The position numbers and the translations under genes were made by a program. The notes beneath the pieces were generated by a model, which saw only the letters and a list, made by a program, of their open reading frames with translations, did not search any database and had not been told where the DNA came from. From an uncultured Clostridia bacterium (GTDB taxonomy: Bacteria; Bacillota; Clostridia; TANB77; CAG-508), in the NCBI GenBank assembly GCA_948676835.1, contig CAPOZU010000004.1, positions 71,353 to 135,352 of the forward strand: a stretch of DNA of 64,000 bases, written 5' to 3'. This document shows positions 39,001-46,567 of this stretch, piece by piece. Positions within the stretch are counted from its first letter, which is position 1. The number at the start of each line of letters is the position of its first letter.

Positions 39001-42000
39001 GAGGCAAAGAGAATAGGGAAACTAGAGGTGAAATAGTTCGAGGAAAACTTATAAAATATGATAGTAATGGAAATATTGAATGGGAAAAAACACCTATTGA
39101 ATATGATAAAGTAATAGTTTTTAACGGACTAGTAGAAGTAAATGAAGGATATTTGGTACAAGTATATGTAGATGGAGATGCAAAATTAGACAATGATGTT
39201 ATATTAGATGGAACTGTTAATTATTATACTGTTATGTATGATAAAAATGGAAATGTAAAATGGACAGTAAAAGGATATTTAGATTTTCAAGAGACATCAG
39301 ATAATGGTTTTATTGTTGGTATAGATAAGCGAGAAGAAAAAACAATAGACTTTGGGAATGGTATAAAAAGTTCGGAAAAGGGGCAATTTTATTTGAAATA
39401 TAATCAAAATGGAATTTTACAGTATGGATTCAGAGGAGCTATGTGGGAAGATAAAATTGATAGACAAGAATATATACTACAAGGAAGAATAGATAAAGAT
39501 GAAGTTGTAGATTTTGGAAATAATATTGTAATGAAAGGACCAACTAACTTTTTTATTCAATATGCAAGTGATAATAGTGTAATAACTGCACAAGATGCAG
39601 GATTATGGGAACGACCTAAAAATACAGACAGTGGAAGAATATATCTTTTAGAAAGCAATAAAGATATAGAATTTAGAAATGGAACTAAAATACATGGGAA
39701 TGGGAACTTTAATACATATTTAATAAAATGTAATTCTAATTTAGAAATTGAGTGGTATAAAACTTATGAAGAAATTTCTTTTTTGCTTGCAGAAGAAACA
39801 TCCGATGGTGGAATTATTACTGTAGTAGATAATTATTATAAAGAACCGTTAAATTTAGGAAATGGAGTATATTTAGATTCTAATCCAGAACATTGTACTA
39901 CAGCACTAATAAAATTTAATAAAAATGGAATTGCAGAATGGGCAAAAAGCATAGAAGATGCAGAAGTATGGGTTTCAAAAATATCCGAACAAGAAAATAA
40001 CATTATACAAGTTGAAGGTGAAATTTATGGGACAATAAACATAAATGACAATAAAACTATAGGTACTCCAGAAAATTATACAAATATTTTATTTAGATAT
40101 ACTCCTCAAGAAGTAGATACACAGGTAGAAGTTGAAAGTGCATATCAGATTGGTGGAGATTATCAGGATTTTCTAAATAATGTAGTTACTACTGAAGACG
40201 GAGGATACATAACAAGTGGAAGTCAAACAACATCAGAGAATGGTAGTTTAGAATACATTATTACTAAATATGATAGCAATGGAACAGAACTGTGGAAAAA
40301 TATAATACCAGATAATAAGCAAATATTATCGATTGATAAAACTAGTGATAATGGGTGTATAGTGATAATAGAAAAAAATTATGATGAAAATTCTATAATT
40401 AGATATGATAGTAGTGGAATACCATTGTATGAAAAAATATTAGATTTTTCTGCACAAGCTATAATGGAATATAGCAATGGAGAATATATAATAGTAGGAA
40501 GCAAAGAATCAATCTCAATACCAATTGATGAATATAATAGTATTAGAACATATGATGGAATATTAATAAAATACAAAGAAAATGATAATAAAAACGACTG
40601 TGAAGTAATTTTTGAAAGTAAAATAACAGGAAATGTTGTTTATTTAAATACACTAGCAAAAACAGAAGATGGTGGAATTGTTGCTGGAGGGTATTTGTCA
40701 AATTTTACAGATACCAATTTTGGAAATGGTATAATTATAAATCCAAATAGTGAAATTAATATGAGGCAATTTCGTGGAGTAATTGCTAAATATAATAGTA
40801 ATGGTATTGCAGAAGATGCAATAGTAACAGACATTCCAATTAGAAAAATAGAATCAACGTCTGATGGTGGATATATTGTTCTTGAAAATTCTAATATTCT
40901 AGCTTCTACAAGTATAGTTAAATTTAATAAAATGAATATTGAAGAATGGTCAAAATATGATAAAGATACATGTATATATTCCGTTATAGAGACATCTGAT
41001 GGAGGATATATATATACTACTTCAAGAGCAAAAAGCTATCATGGAGTACAAATTCTAGAACAAGTAGCTGATATAATAAAATTAGATAGAAATGGAAATG
41101 AGGAATGGAGAAAAGAAATAGAGTCTAATGAAGATTATATGGTAACAAGACCTAGAGATATAAAACAGCATAAAAATGGAAAATATATATTAGTTGGAGA
41201 GTTTTGTACAGAAATATTGAATTTAGGAAATAGAATTATACTGGAAAATAAAAGCTATCCATGGAACGTAGGAATTCAATTAGGACCTTCACCTGATGAA
41301 AAAATAGATGTAGTAGCACATTATTATGATGCAATGATTCTTACTCTAGATGCAGAAAAAATGATACCTGAAAAGCAGGAAATTACAGTTAGTAATTTTT
41401 ATAAAAGACATAATATTACTACAGAGGTAAAAGAAGTAAATGGAGAAAAAGGCGGAACAATTTCAGGAGAAGGACTTACTCCATATGAAAAAGTAATACA
41501 TGGAGACGCTTCTTCTAAACCAATAGAAATAAAACCAGACGAATATTATGAATTAGTTGATGTTACAATAAATGGTGAAAAATATTCTATTTCCTCATTA
41601 CAATATAATGAAGAAAAAGGAATATATACGATGCCGAAAGAAGGAATATTTGCAAATGTATTAGACGATATTCATATTGTTGTTACATTCTGTTATACTG
41701 AAAATAAATTTACAATTAAAAAAATTGATAGTCAAACAAAAGAACTATTAAAAGGAGCTAAATTTCAAATTATTCCAATGGAAGACACCTCAGAGACTGA
41801 ACTTTTAAATACAATGCAATCTGAAAGTGGAATAAGAGATACTGATATGCTGGCACTTACTGAAAATACTCAAGAAGGAGAATCTTCAATAAGGGACACA
41901 GATATAGCTGAAGAAATGGTATCATACAGTTTTATAAAATCAGAAGATGGATCTTATAAATCAAACAACCAAGGTAAAGATAACACAACAGCAACTTCAA

Positions 42001-42167
42001 GGATAGAAGTAGATTTAAGTGATTTTAGTGGAGATTATTATTTAGAAGTAAATGCTGGTATATCTTCTTCAAGATTTGACGAAGGAAGAGCATATGTTAC
42101 AAGAAAAAGTAGTTTAGCTCAACGGTGGATTGGAAATGTTATCACTAGAAGAACAAGTTTATTCTGA
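33084..42167 (+). CDS. Giant cell-surface adhesin, N-terminal 3,027 residues (frame broken at the end)
   Basis: The ATG at 33084 follows GGAAGGAAGAG by 7 nt. Residues 1-33 are a signal peptide/anchor (KKLVVLSILASILVITGIVCFVLN). Residues about 40-990 form a large adhesin head with beta-rich, DxDGDGY-type segments. About 998-1585 holds five Cna_B/SpaA-like domains (KLKIQKTDKD, IFKIVKTDKNTG, FNLDITKIEKDN; ends ILEETKALEGYY). About 1600-2760 holds roughly 13 repeats of the form 'xxYDxNGxxEW' with FGNG motifs, resembling beta-propeller (SBBP/delta-60 type) repeats. About 2765-3010 is a further repeat and the start of another Cna_B domain, cut by a frameshift. The next frame (42130-46371) continues the same domain and carries the wall anchor. 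Lys and Asn/Glu positions in Cna_B domains suggest intramolecular isopeptide bonds. Confidence 0.9.
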   Translation: MKIKLNLKNKKLVVLSILASILVITGIVCFVLNQSKVDNYIYNSDLKRAEIEQMKTYDPVKDNESQVEGCPNVEFDAFFTKDLDGDGYTEGVRGSCIQIGNQDTIYMELQVNINGELKNARIDINSDNFYFETVLPKSEDVVENAISDNTKTIHLKNIGAGKQITLTGNVKSGVYSSASRTAEAIGNDITKLSNNENSENRNSITLTGTYVIIDENGNNVEKDISKTVYFDLDWHGTTHTSLPAFLGENYNFNYKDQDKNLEGVVDEEKGEVKLSFEILTREDDYQLNLSKSEIEIEIPKLNGCAPKNVEAIDADVEKILNQEEIIGAKVTKTAILDENGEKVQKEAYTDTYSYTNDHYRYNKFKLIITYPIEAYDAIGADTIQLIMPVKAYYEGYNNTSEYFMNPYKSEVAEDSVILTFSNPQGRGAIFHVRIGKYRSYPWYQYMVSNRNPIRIWNGIGENIKNDTYEVRWEAYTGTEGENKKLTIKENNTEHEIKLSDELFVGNESISMEDFVSNVGIYFGDPTVMLGKDGWIKIYDDDDEESEPLVTFTINDWNKYNKSNPYRYDEPVKHIRVETSETKSNSTLYVYNIKEIDTNYVTDNFSKEDYLKYDRIRSRVNGYADGGYVNEDINWAYYQKTESLAQVSLSNNKISTTETHNLKIYIDTLVDEENNQEKWKNGMFLLKLPKELTSVEIKDVYTENKELKNPLNYEIYVEDGYTFIKIITENVEPTSYRITVDCDVTPDSTSLTQTKPVELYAINENCENYPNGYSTQDIYDLNDNSNFTELVNYLTTSLNLISTNNLLTSEYISNYDKTGTNKTYSPKVAGVSREDRTARINVVVNNNYSGTNSEVIILGRIPFKGNKYVEENNENDMKSEFTAIMNSSGIVVPEELKNIVTVYYSENGEATTEFNETNDWQDAPMDFSKVKSYMIYFDKNYKLQRGEQHEFYYDVTIPKEVVLNTESYSHHEVSFCWDTPQGKRPTKVRPGKVGITPVEKFNLQLTKFQTGIEKRVPGAYYSVTEIKTNEMGEEERINSKSARTKEDGTLIISDLNIDRLYEIKEIKSPDTHELNSDTIRILVSINDETGELYVEKKSGKTRTDIIVNQEERIIYLEVEDNPSAKLKIQKTDKDNSEIKIANVRYKIIGDNLPESGSIVTTNKDGIAEIQGLTIGKKYILQETKAANGYYLEEATVEFTILTSDYINYDIEVSGNIKDSNIEIIENSPAITFNLTNERIPIFKIVKTDKNTGERLGKVKYKLKGKGFVENGSKLITNEQGEIQLSTLYLNEEYILEETKALEGYYTKAGEIKFQILNNNGNYSLKINSGEDIIKSTESTYTNGIPTLILYMENERIPTFNLDITKIEKDNLEVLLQGAKFRLYRDEKLVGEAISNEQGKLEFKNLYQYEEGKDFNSTYTLTEAEAPNGYTTMKDITFRVQNVDGILKFIEESNNIESPRSYEVVENTIKLVLENSPSFKLIKVDGEKKEEVRLPNTKFVIYNIDTDEEVPAVDSKGNIVGIKETIDRNEYYTLTTDSNGEFTVDLAEGFYKAIEVKANSEKFDITNQTYYFGIGKSKKSVELKLDSANSMLICSPDMMINTVDGGTIRYRNINRNEEVDIGNGNIIKIAPDVECEGVIAKYDSLGNLEWYNQIKISEYNESYKYHNFSNIHNIIENSLGEIIVKIVSTGKGIQVADNNIITNPHTGAGIDLLVKYDNNGNVLDYTEGDIINCSDYYGNATSYLINNDVVFLELNGESFDIGNGNILRNDKQYRKCDGHYNGNGSYSEHGTDLSNCDNQIDAYYNSCYMIKYNENKEIEWYKKISANEDNVNIQNILKFGDEYTFTLFSERHLEIEINFGNKVIPNQSTILYDINQTENEAIVTPYSILSIDSSGFWAYKHFEKEIGSITLPNGESVYGDADVSYLLIRFNSEGVVQWYTVFDDKLIEDGINYNEGYTFANETKNNGYIIGTVCRGKENRETRGEIVRGKLIKYDSNGNIEWEKTPIEYDKVIVFNGLVEVNEGYLVQVYVDGDAKLDNDVILDGTVNYYTVMYDKNGNVKWTVKGYLDFQETSDNGFIVGIDKREEKTIDFGNGIKSSEKGQFYLKYNQNGILQYGFRGAMWEDKIDRQEYILQGRIDKDEVVDFGNNIVMKGPTNFFIQYASDNSVITAQDAGLWERPKNTDSGRIYLLESNKDIEFRNGTKIHGNGNFNTYLIKCNSNLEIEWYKTYEEISFLLAEETSDGGIITVVDNYYKEPLNLGNGVYLDSNPEHCTTALIKFNKNGIAEWAKSIEDAEVWVSKISEQENNIIQVEGEIYGTININDNKTIGTPENYTNILFRYTPQEVDTQVEVESAYQIGGDYQDFLNNVVTTEDGGYITSGSQTTSENGSLEYIITKYDSNGTELWKNIIPDNKQILSIDKTSDNGCIVIIEKNYDENSIIRYDSSGIPLYEKILDFSAQAIMEYSNGEYIIVGSKESISIPIDEYNSIRTYDGILIKYKENDNKNDCEVIFESKITGNVVYLNTLAKTEDGGIVAGGYLSNFTDTNFGNGIIINPNSEINMRQFRGVIAKYNSNGIAEDAIVTDIPIRKIESTSDGGYIVLENSNILASTSIVKFNKMNIEEWSKYDKDTCIYSVIETSDGGYIYTTSRAKSYHGVQILEQVADIIKLDRNGNEEWRKEIESNEDYMVTRPRDIKQHKNGKYILVGEFCTEILNLGNRIILENKSYPWNVGIQLGPSPDEKIDVVAHYYDAMILTLDAEKMIPEKQEITVSNFYKRHNITTEVKEVNGEKGGTISGEGLTPYEKVIHGDASSKPIEIKPDEYYELVDVTINGEKYSISSLQYNEEKGIYTMPKEGIFANVLDDIHIVVTFCYTENKFTIKKIDSQTKELLKGAKFQIIPMEDTSETELLNTMQSESGIRDTDMLALTENTQEGESSIRDTDIAEEMVSYSFIKSEDGSYKSNNQGKDNTTATSRIEVDLSDFSGDYYLEVNAGISSSRFDEGRAYVTRKSSLAQRWIGNVITRRTSLF

Positions 42168-45100
42168 GCCAACATCACAAATTAATATGGATACAGATAA
42201 TTCCAAAGGCCTTGGTATTAGTAAACCTAACTATTTTATTCAAATAAGTGGAGAAGTAGAAACTCAAAACTATAGAACAATATTAAGTGGTGGTTCTAAG
42301 TATACAGTATATTTCGAATATGAAAAAATGGGATATAGTACAGAAGGTGAAGATACATTTACTATTAATAGTGTAAACATAAGAAGAGCAATAACACCTC
42401 AAACAGTTGTAGAAACAAATGAAAATGGTGAAATTACAACAGAACTACTATTCGGAAAATATTTAATAAAAGAGATAGAAGCGCCAGATGGATATATTTT
42501 AAATGATGAATCCTTTGAAATTGACTTCCAAGCAATTGAAATGGGACAAAATCCAGAAGAAGTTCATACAATTTTGGTAGAAAATACAAAAAAATCAAAA
42601 GTAACAGTACATTATTACAAGTTAGAAGAAAAGGATAATCCTACACCAGAAGCTTTGATAGAAGATTTAGTATTGATGGGAAATCCAGATGAGCCATATA
42701 CAACAGAAATAATTAAAGAATTCGAGAAAGACGGAATTGAATATGAATTAGAAAACACATTATCTGAAGATGGAACAAAAACATATGTAATTCCAGATAA
42801 TAGTACTGGAAAATTCAAACTAGGTGAAGATCAAGAAGTAATTTACTATTATGTTGAAAAGAAAACACCATTAATAGTACATCATTATATACAAGGAACA
42901 GCAGTAGGCGTTCCATTAGCAGATGGAACATCTGCTAAAGATGAAAGATTCTCAGGAAAAGAAGGAGAAGAATATACAACAGACGCACTTACAGCAGAAG
43001 AATTATCAGAAGAATATGAATTAGTTGAGGCTCCAGCCAATAGTACAGGAACATACGGAAAAGATGAAATTGTAGTTACATACTATTATAAAAAAATAGG
43101 AAAAAATGTATCAATTTTCAAATATGATTTACAAAAGCAAATAAATCAAGAAACAGGTTTAGAGGAAGAAGTAAAAGTACCTTTAGCAGGAGCAGAATTT
43201 ACAATACTAAGAACAGACGTTGCAGAGAATACAACTGATGCTGAAAGCAGAATAAGAGATATAGATGTGGCAACAGAGATGGTAGGATATTCAGCAGAAA
43301 ATATAGATAACAGTAAATATACCCTAGAGCAATCATCAAAAGCAACATTACCATCAAGAGAATTACAAAAATATACAACAGATGAAAACGGTAAAATAGA
43401 TGTAAAACTTGAAGTTGGAGAATACGAAATAGCGGAAGTAAAAGCACCAGAAGGATATATACTTCCAGAAGGTGAAGCAGCAAAAACTACAATCATAGTA
43501 AATAGAGAAACAGAAGATGGACAACTTATAGAAATCGAAAATAACAAACCACAAGGAACAGTAATAGTAAAACATCTTCAATTAGATGAAAATGGAAATC
43601 CTACAGAAATACCAGTACAAATAAAAGATGGTGAAAATTTAGTAGATGCTCCAATAGAGACAAAAACAGGAGATATTGGAAGCGAGTATGCAACAAAGCC
43701 AGTAGAAAATCTTCCAATAAACTGGAAATATGTAAAAGCAGAAGGAGAAACAAGTGGAACATTTAAGGAAAGCGAAATAACAGTAATATATTATTATCAA
43801 CAAGTAGATTTTGAGGAAACAATAGATATTGAACTGACAAAAATATGGAAAGATAATAGCATACAAGCATTAAGAAGACCAAAAAGAATAAAGTTCATTG
43901 TAACACCATATGTAGAAACTGAAGAACAAACACTTACAGAGGCTTCTCAAGAACAACCAATTTCAAATCCTGATGGTACAAATACTACACCAGATGTAGT
44001 AGAAGACATAGTTAATACAGAACCTAAATTAGAAGAACAAAAATCTACATCAGAAATTACAGGAAATGAAACAAACAAAACATCAGAAAACATAGCAGAA
44101 ACTGCAAAAGAAGAAACTTTAGAAAAAGAAATTGCAGAGGTAGGAAGTACAGAAAAGGCAAACTCTGAAAAAGAGAATTCAGAAAACATAACAACAGAGG
44201 AAAATGTAGGAAATACAGATTCACAAAATACAGTTAATAATACTTTAAATGAAACTTCTAAAAATACAACAACACAAGAAAATACAGTATCAGAAACACC
44301 AACAGCAAACATCACAGAACCAGAAAAAGTATCAAGTGCACCTGAAAAGGTAACAAATACACATGATACAATAGCAAGCGAAAATGCTGAAAATAGCGAG
44401 GCACAAAAAGTAATCGTTCAGGAATTAGAAGTTTATGAGTTTACATTTGATGTTGAAAAAGGTGAAAGCTATACTTATACATTATATAGTTTGCCCAAAT
44501 ATGACAAAACAACAGGAAAAACAAAACGCTATAAAATAACAGAAACATATGATGAAAAAGAAGGTTCAGAACATGACTTAGATTTCTATACAGCACAAGG
44601 TGGAGAAGTAATTGAACTAATTGACGAAAACGGAAATATAAAATATACATCAAGAATAATAAATACATTCACATTGCCAGAGGATAATTCAAAAGATATT
44701 AAGGCAATAAAAGTTTGGAAAGACAGAGACAATGAAAGAAAAACAAGACCAGAGTCAATTATTTTAGAACTAGTAGGAAGAGTTAAAAATATTGAGATAG
44801 AAGAAAAAGAAGATGGAACTAAGGTACTTAACGTTCCAGAAACAGCAGAGCGAAAACTTGATAGTGAATCTGCAAATGTAGAAATACCAAACACTAATCC
44901 ATATGAACATACATTTTCTAAGAGTAAATATGATGCAGATGGACAAGAAATCGAATATAGTGTAGATGAGAAAGAAAAGACAGAAGGAAGCTTAAAGAAA
45001 TACAATAAAACAATAACATCAAACGAAGATAAGTCAGAATTTACAATAATAAATAGCTTAAATGTACAAGGTTCAAGTATTACAAAAATAGGTTCAGAAA

Positions 45101-46371
45101 AGCTAAGAGCAAAAGATGGTAAAGTAAATTATACAATAGATTATGTAGCCGAATTAGATACAAACTACGAGGATGAAAATATCCAGGTAACAATAGTAGA
45201 CAAATTGCCATATAAGATAAGTGAAAAAGAACGTAATATTGCAGGAGGAACTTATGATGAAGAATCAAAAACAATAACATGGACAGGAACATATAATACA
45301 AAATCAGAAGAACAAGTTGTTTTATGGAGTGACGGAAGCAAAACACCAGTAACATTAAATGAAGAAAAACAAGTTAAAGTTCTTGAATTCAAAAAAGACA
45401 TAAGCTTTTCGTATATAGGAATTACTTTAGATATTGAAACAATAGTAAATAATGTATCTGGAAAAATACAATTAAGAGATTCAGAAGAAACAGTAACAGC
45501 ACTATGCGAAACAAAAACAGAATGGAAACAAGATGTAATTGTTAACAAGTTGTGGAATGGAGATACTGAAAGTACAAGACCAGATTCAATTGATGTAGAG
45601 CTAAAGCTAGTTAAACAAGATGAAAATGGAAATCAAATTCTAGAAGATATAAAAGGATTTAATACCACAATAACTCCAACAGCCACTGCTGACGGAAAAA
45701 CAGTATGGACATATACATATAAAGACTTACCAAGATATGATGCAGAAGGAAATGAGTATAAATATACTGTAGATGAAACTGGGGTAAATTACACAAAAGG
45801 TGAACAAACTGTGGAAAACGAGTACTACTGCGAAAAATCCGAAGAAGTTGTAGACAGCAATACAGTAATTACATTAACAAATAATAAATTCGGAAGTATA
45901 ACAGTTACAAAGGTTGATAGCAGAAAAGAAGATGTAAAACTTCAAGGAGCAGAGTTCAAACTAGAAAAATTAATCCAAGATGAATCAGGAAATTGGGTAG
46001 TTCCAGAAGAAACAAGCGAAGACTATTCATGTGCTACTGGAACAACTACAGAAGACGGAACATATATATTTGAAAATCTAAAATACGGATTCTATAAATT
46101 AACAGAAATAAAAGCACCAGAGGATTACAGAATATCAAAAGAAGAACTAGAACTAATAGAAGTTAGGGCAGGAAATACAGATGTACAACTTACAGTAAAA
46201 AATGATAAGAAATACAGCTTACCAACAACAGGAGGCTTAGGAATAGACATCATAAGAAATGCTGGAATATTAATAGTAAGTATATTTGCAATAATATTAA
46301 CAAACAGAAAGAAGATAGTGCCTGTAAAAAGAAGTAAAATAATTGAAAAACCAGCAAGAAGAAAGAAATAA
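42130..46371 (+). CDS. Giant cell-surface adhesin, C-terminal 1,413 residues with LPxTG anchor
   Basis: This frame overlaps the previous one by 38 nt at +1 and has no ribosome binding site or signal peptide of its own, so it is the 3' part of the same gene. It completes a Cna_B domain (1-155; FGKYLIKEIEAPDGYIL), then two MucBP-like units (about 155-320), Cna_B (325-470), MucBP-like (476-560) and a Cna_B domain interrupted by a Ser/Thr/Glu-rich insertion (about 600-755). Then come further KVWKDRDNERKTRPES-type Cna_B domains, an adhesin domain (980-1135) and a last SpaA domain. The anchor is LPTTGG near 1363, a span (IIRNAGILIVSIFAIILT) and a basic tail. A single extra base between 42115 and 42164 separates the frames. 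The joined protein would have about 4,430 residues. Confidence 0.9.
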   Translation: MEMLSLEEQVYSEPTSQINMDTDNSKGLGISKPNYFIQISGEVETQNYRTILSGGSKYTVYFEYEKMGYSTEGEDTFTINSVNIRRAITPQTVVETNENGEITTELLFGKYLIKEIEAPDGYILNDESFEIDFQAIEMGQNPEEVHTILVENTKKSKVTVHYYKLEEKDNPTPEALIEDLVLMGNPDEPYTTEIIKEFEKDGIEYELENTLSEDGTKTYVIPDNSTGKFKLGEDQEVIYYYVEKKTPLIVHHYIQGTAVGVPLADGTSAKDERFSGKEGEEYTTDALTAEELSEEYELVEAPANSTGTYGKDEIVVTYYYKKIGKNVSIFKYDLQKQINQETGLEEEVKVPLAGAEFTILRTDVAENTTDAESRIRDIDVATEMVGYSAENIDNSKYTLEQSSKATLPSRELQKYTTDENGKIDVKLEVGEYEIAEVKAPEGYILPEGEAAKTTIIVNRETEDGQLIEIENNKPQGTVIVKHLQLDENGNPTEIPVQIKDGENLVDAPIETKTGDIGSEYATKPVENLPINWKYVKAEGETSGTFKESEITVIYYYQQVDFEETIDIELTKIWKDNSIQALRRPKRIKFIVTPYVETEEQTLTEASQEQPISNPDGTNTTPDVVEDIVNTEPKLEEQKSTSEITGNETNKTSENIAETAKEETLEKEIAEVGSTEKANSEKENSENITTEENVGNTDSQNTVNNTLNETSKNTTTQENTVSETPTANITEPEKVSSAPEKVTNTHDTIASENAENSEAQKVIVQELEVYEFTFDVEKGESYTYTLYSLPKYDKTTGKTKRYKITETYDEKEGSEHDLDFYTAQGGEVIELIDENGNIKYTSRIINTFTLPEDNSKDIKAIKVWKDRDNERKTRPESIILELVGRVKNIEIEEKEDGTKVLNVPETAERKLDSESANVEIPNTNPYEHTFSKSKYDADGQEIEYSVDEKEKTEGSLKKYNKTITSNEDKSEFTIINSLNVQGSSITKIGSEKLRAKDGKVNYTIDYVAELDTNYEDENIQVTIVDKLPYKISEKERNIAGGTYDEESKTITWTGTYNTKSEEQVVLWSDGSKTPVTLNEEKQVKVLEFKKDISFSYIGITLDIETIVNNVSGKIQLRDSEETVTALCETKTEWKQDVIVNKLWNGDTESTRPDSIDVELKLVKQDENGNQILEDIKGFNTTITPTATADGKTVWTYTYKDLPRYDAEGNEYKYTVDETGVNYTKGEQTVENEYYCEKSEEVVDSNTVITLTNNKFGSITVTKVDSRKEDVKLQGAEFKLEKLIQDESGNWVVPEETSEDYSCATGTTTEDGTYIFENLKYGFYKLTEIKAPEDYRISKEELELIEVRAGNTDVQLTVKNDKKYSLPTTGGLGIDIIRNAGILIVSIFAIILTNRKKIVPVKRSKIIEKPARRKK

Positions 46372-46388
46372 GATTTTACAAAGAAAAG

Positions 46389-46430
46389 GAAGCACCCAGA
46401 TTAGACTGTGGGCTTCTTTTTCTTTTAAAG
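46389..46430 (+). terminator. Adhesin terminator
   Basis: An imperfect GAAGCACCCAG/CTGTGGGCTTC stem followed by TTTTTC-TTTT. Confidence 0.8.
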
Positions 46431-46567
46431 TGTAAAAATTGCACTTTAAAAACTTATATAATATCAAGTGTGAAAAATATCATAATCAAATTGACACTAA
46501 TTTTGGAATGGTGTAATATAAAATAGATTTAATTTTAAATTACATTATTAAAAAGAGAGGTAAATTT

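Noticed and set aside
42100..42170. Programmed ribosomal frameshift joining the two adhesin frames
   Set aside because: No slippery heptamer, no long homopolymer and no clear downstream structure is seen in the overlap; an indel is simpler.
43146..45548. Several minus-strand frames of 90-140 codons inside the adhesin
   Set aside because: They lie opposite a strongly supported gene and mirror its repetitive Thr/Glu codons as Ser/Leu-rich sequence.
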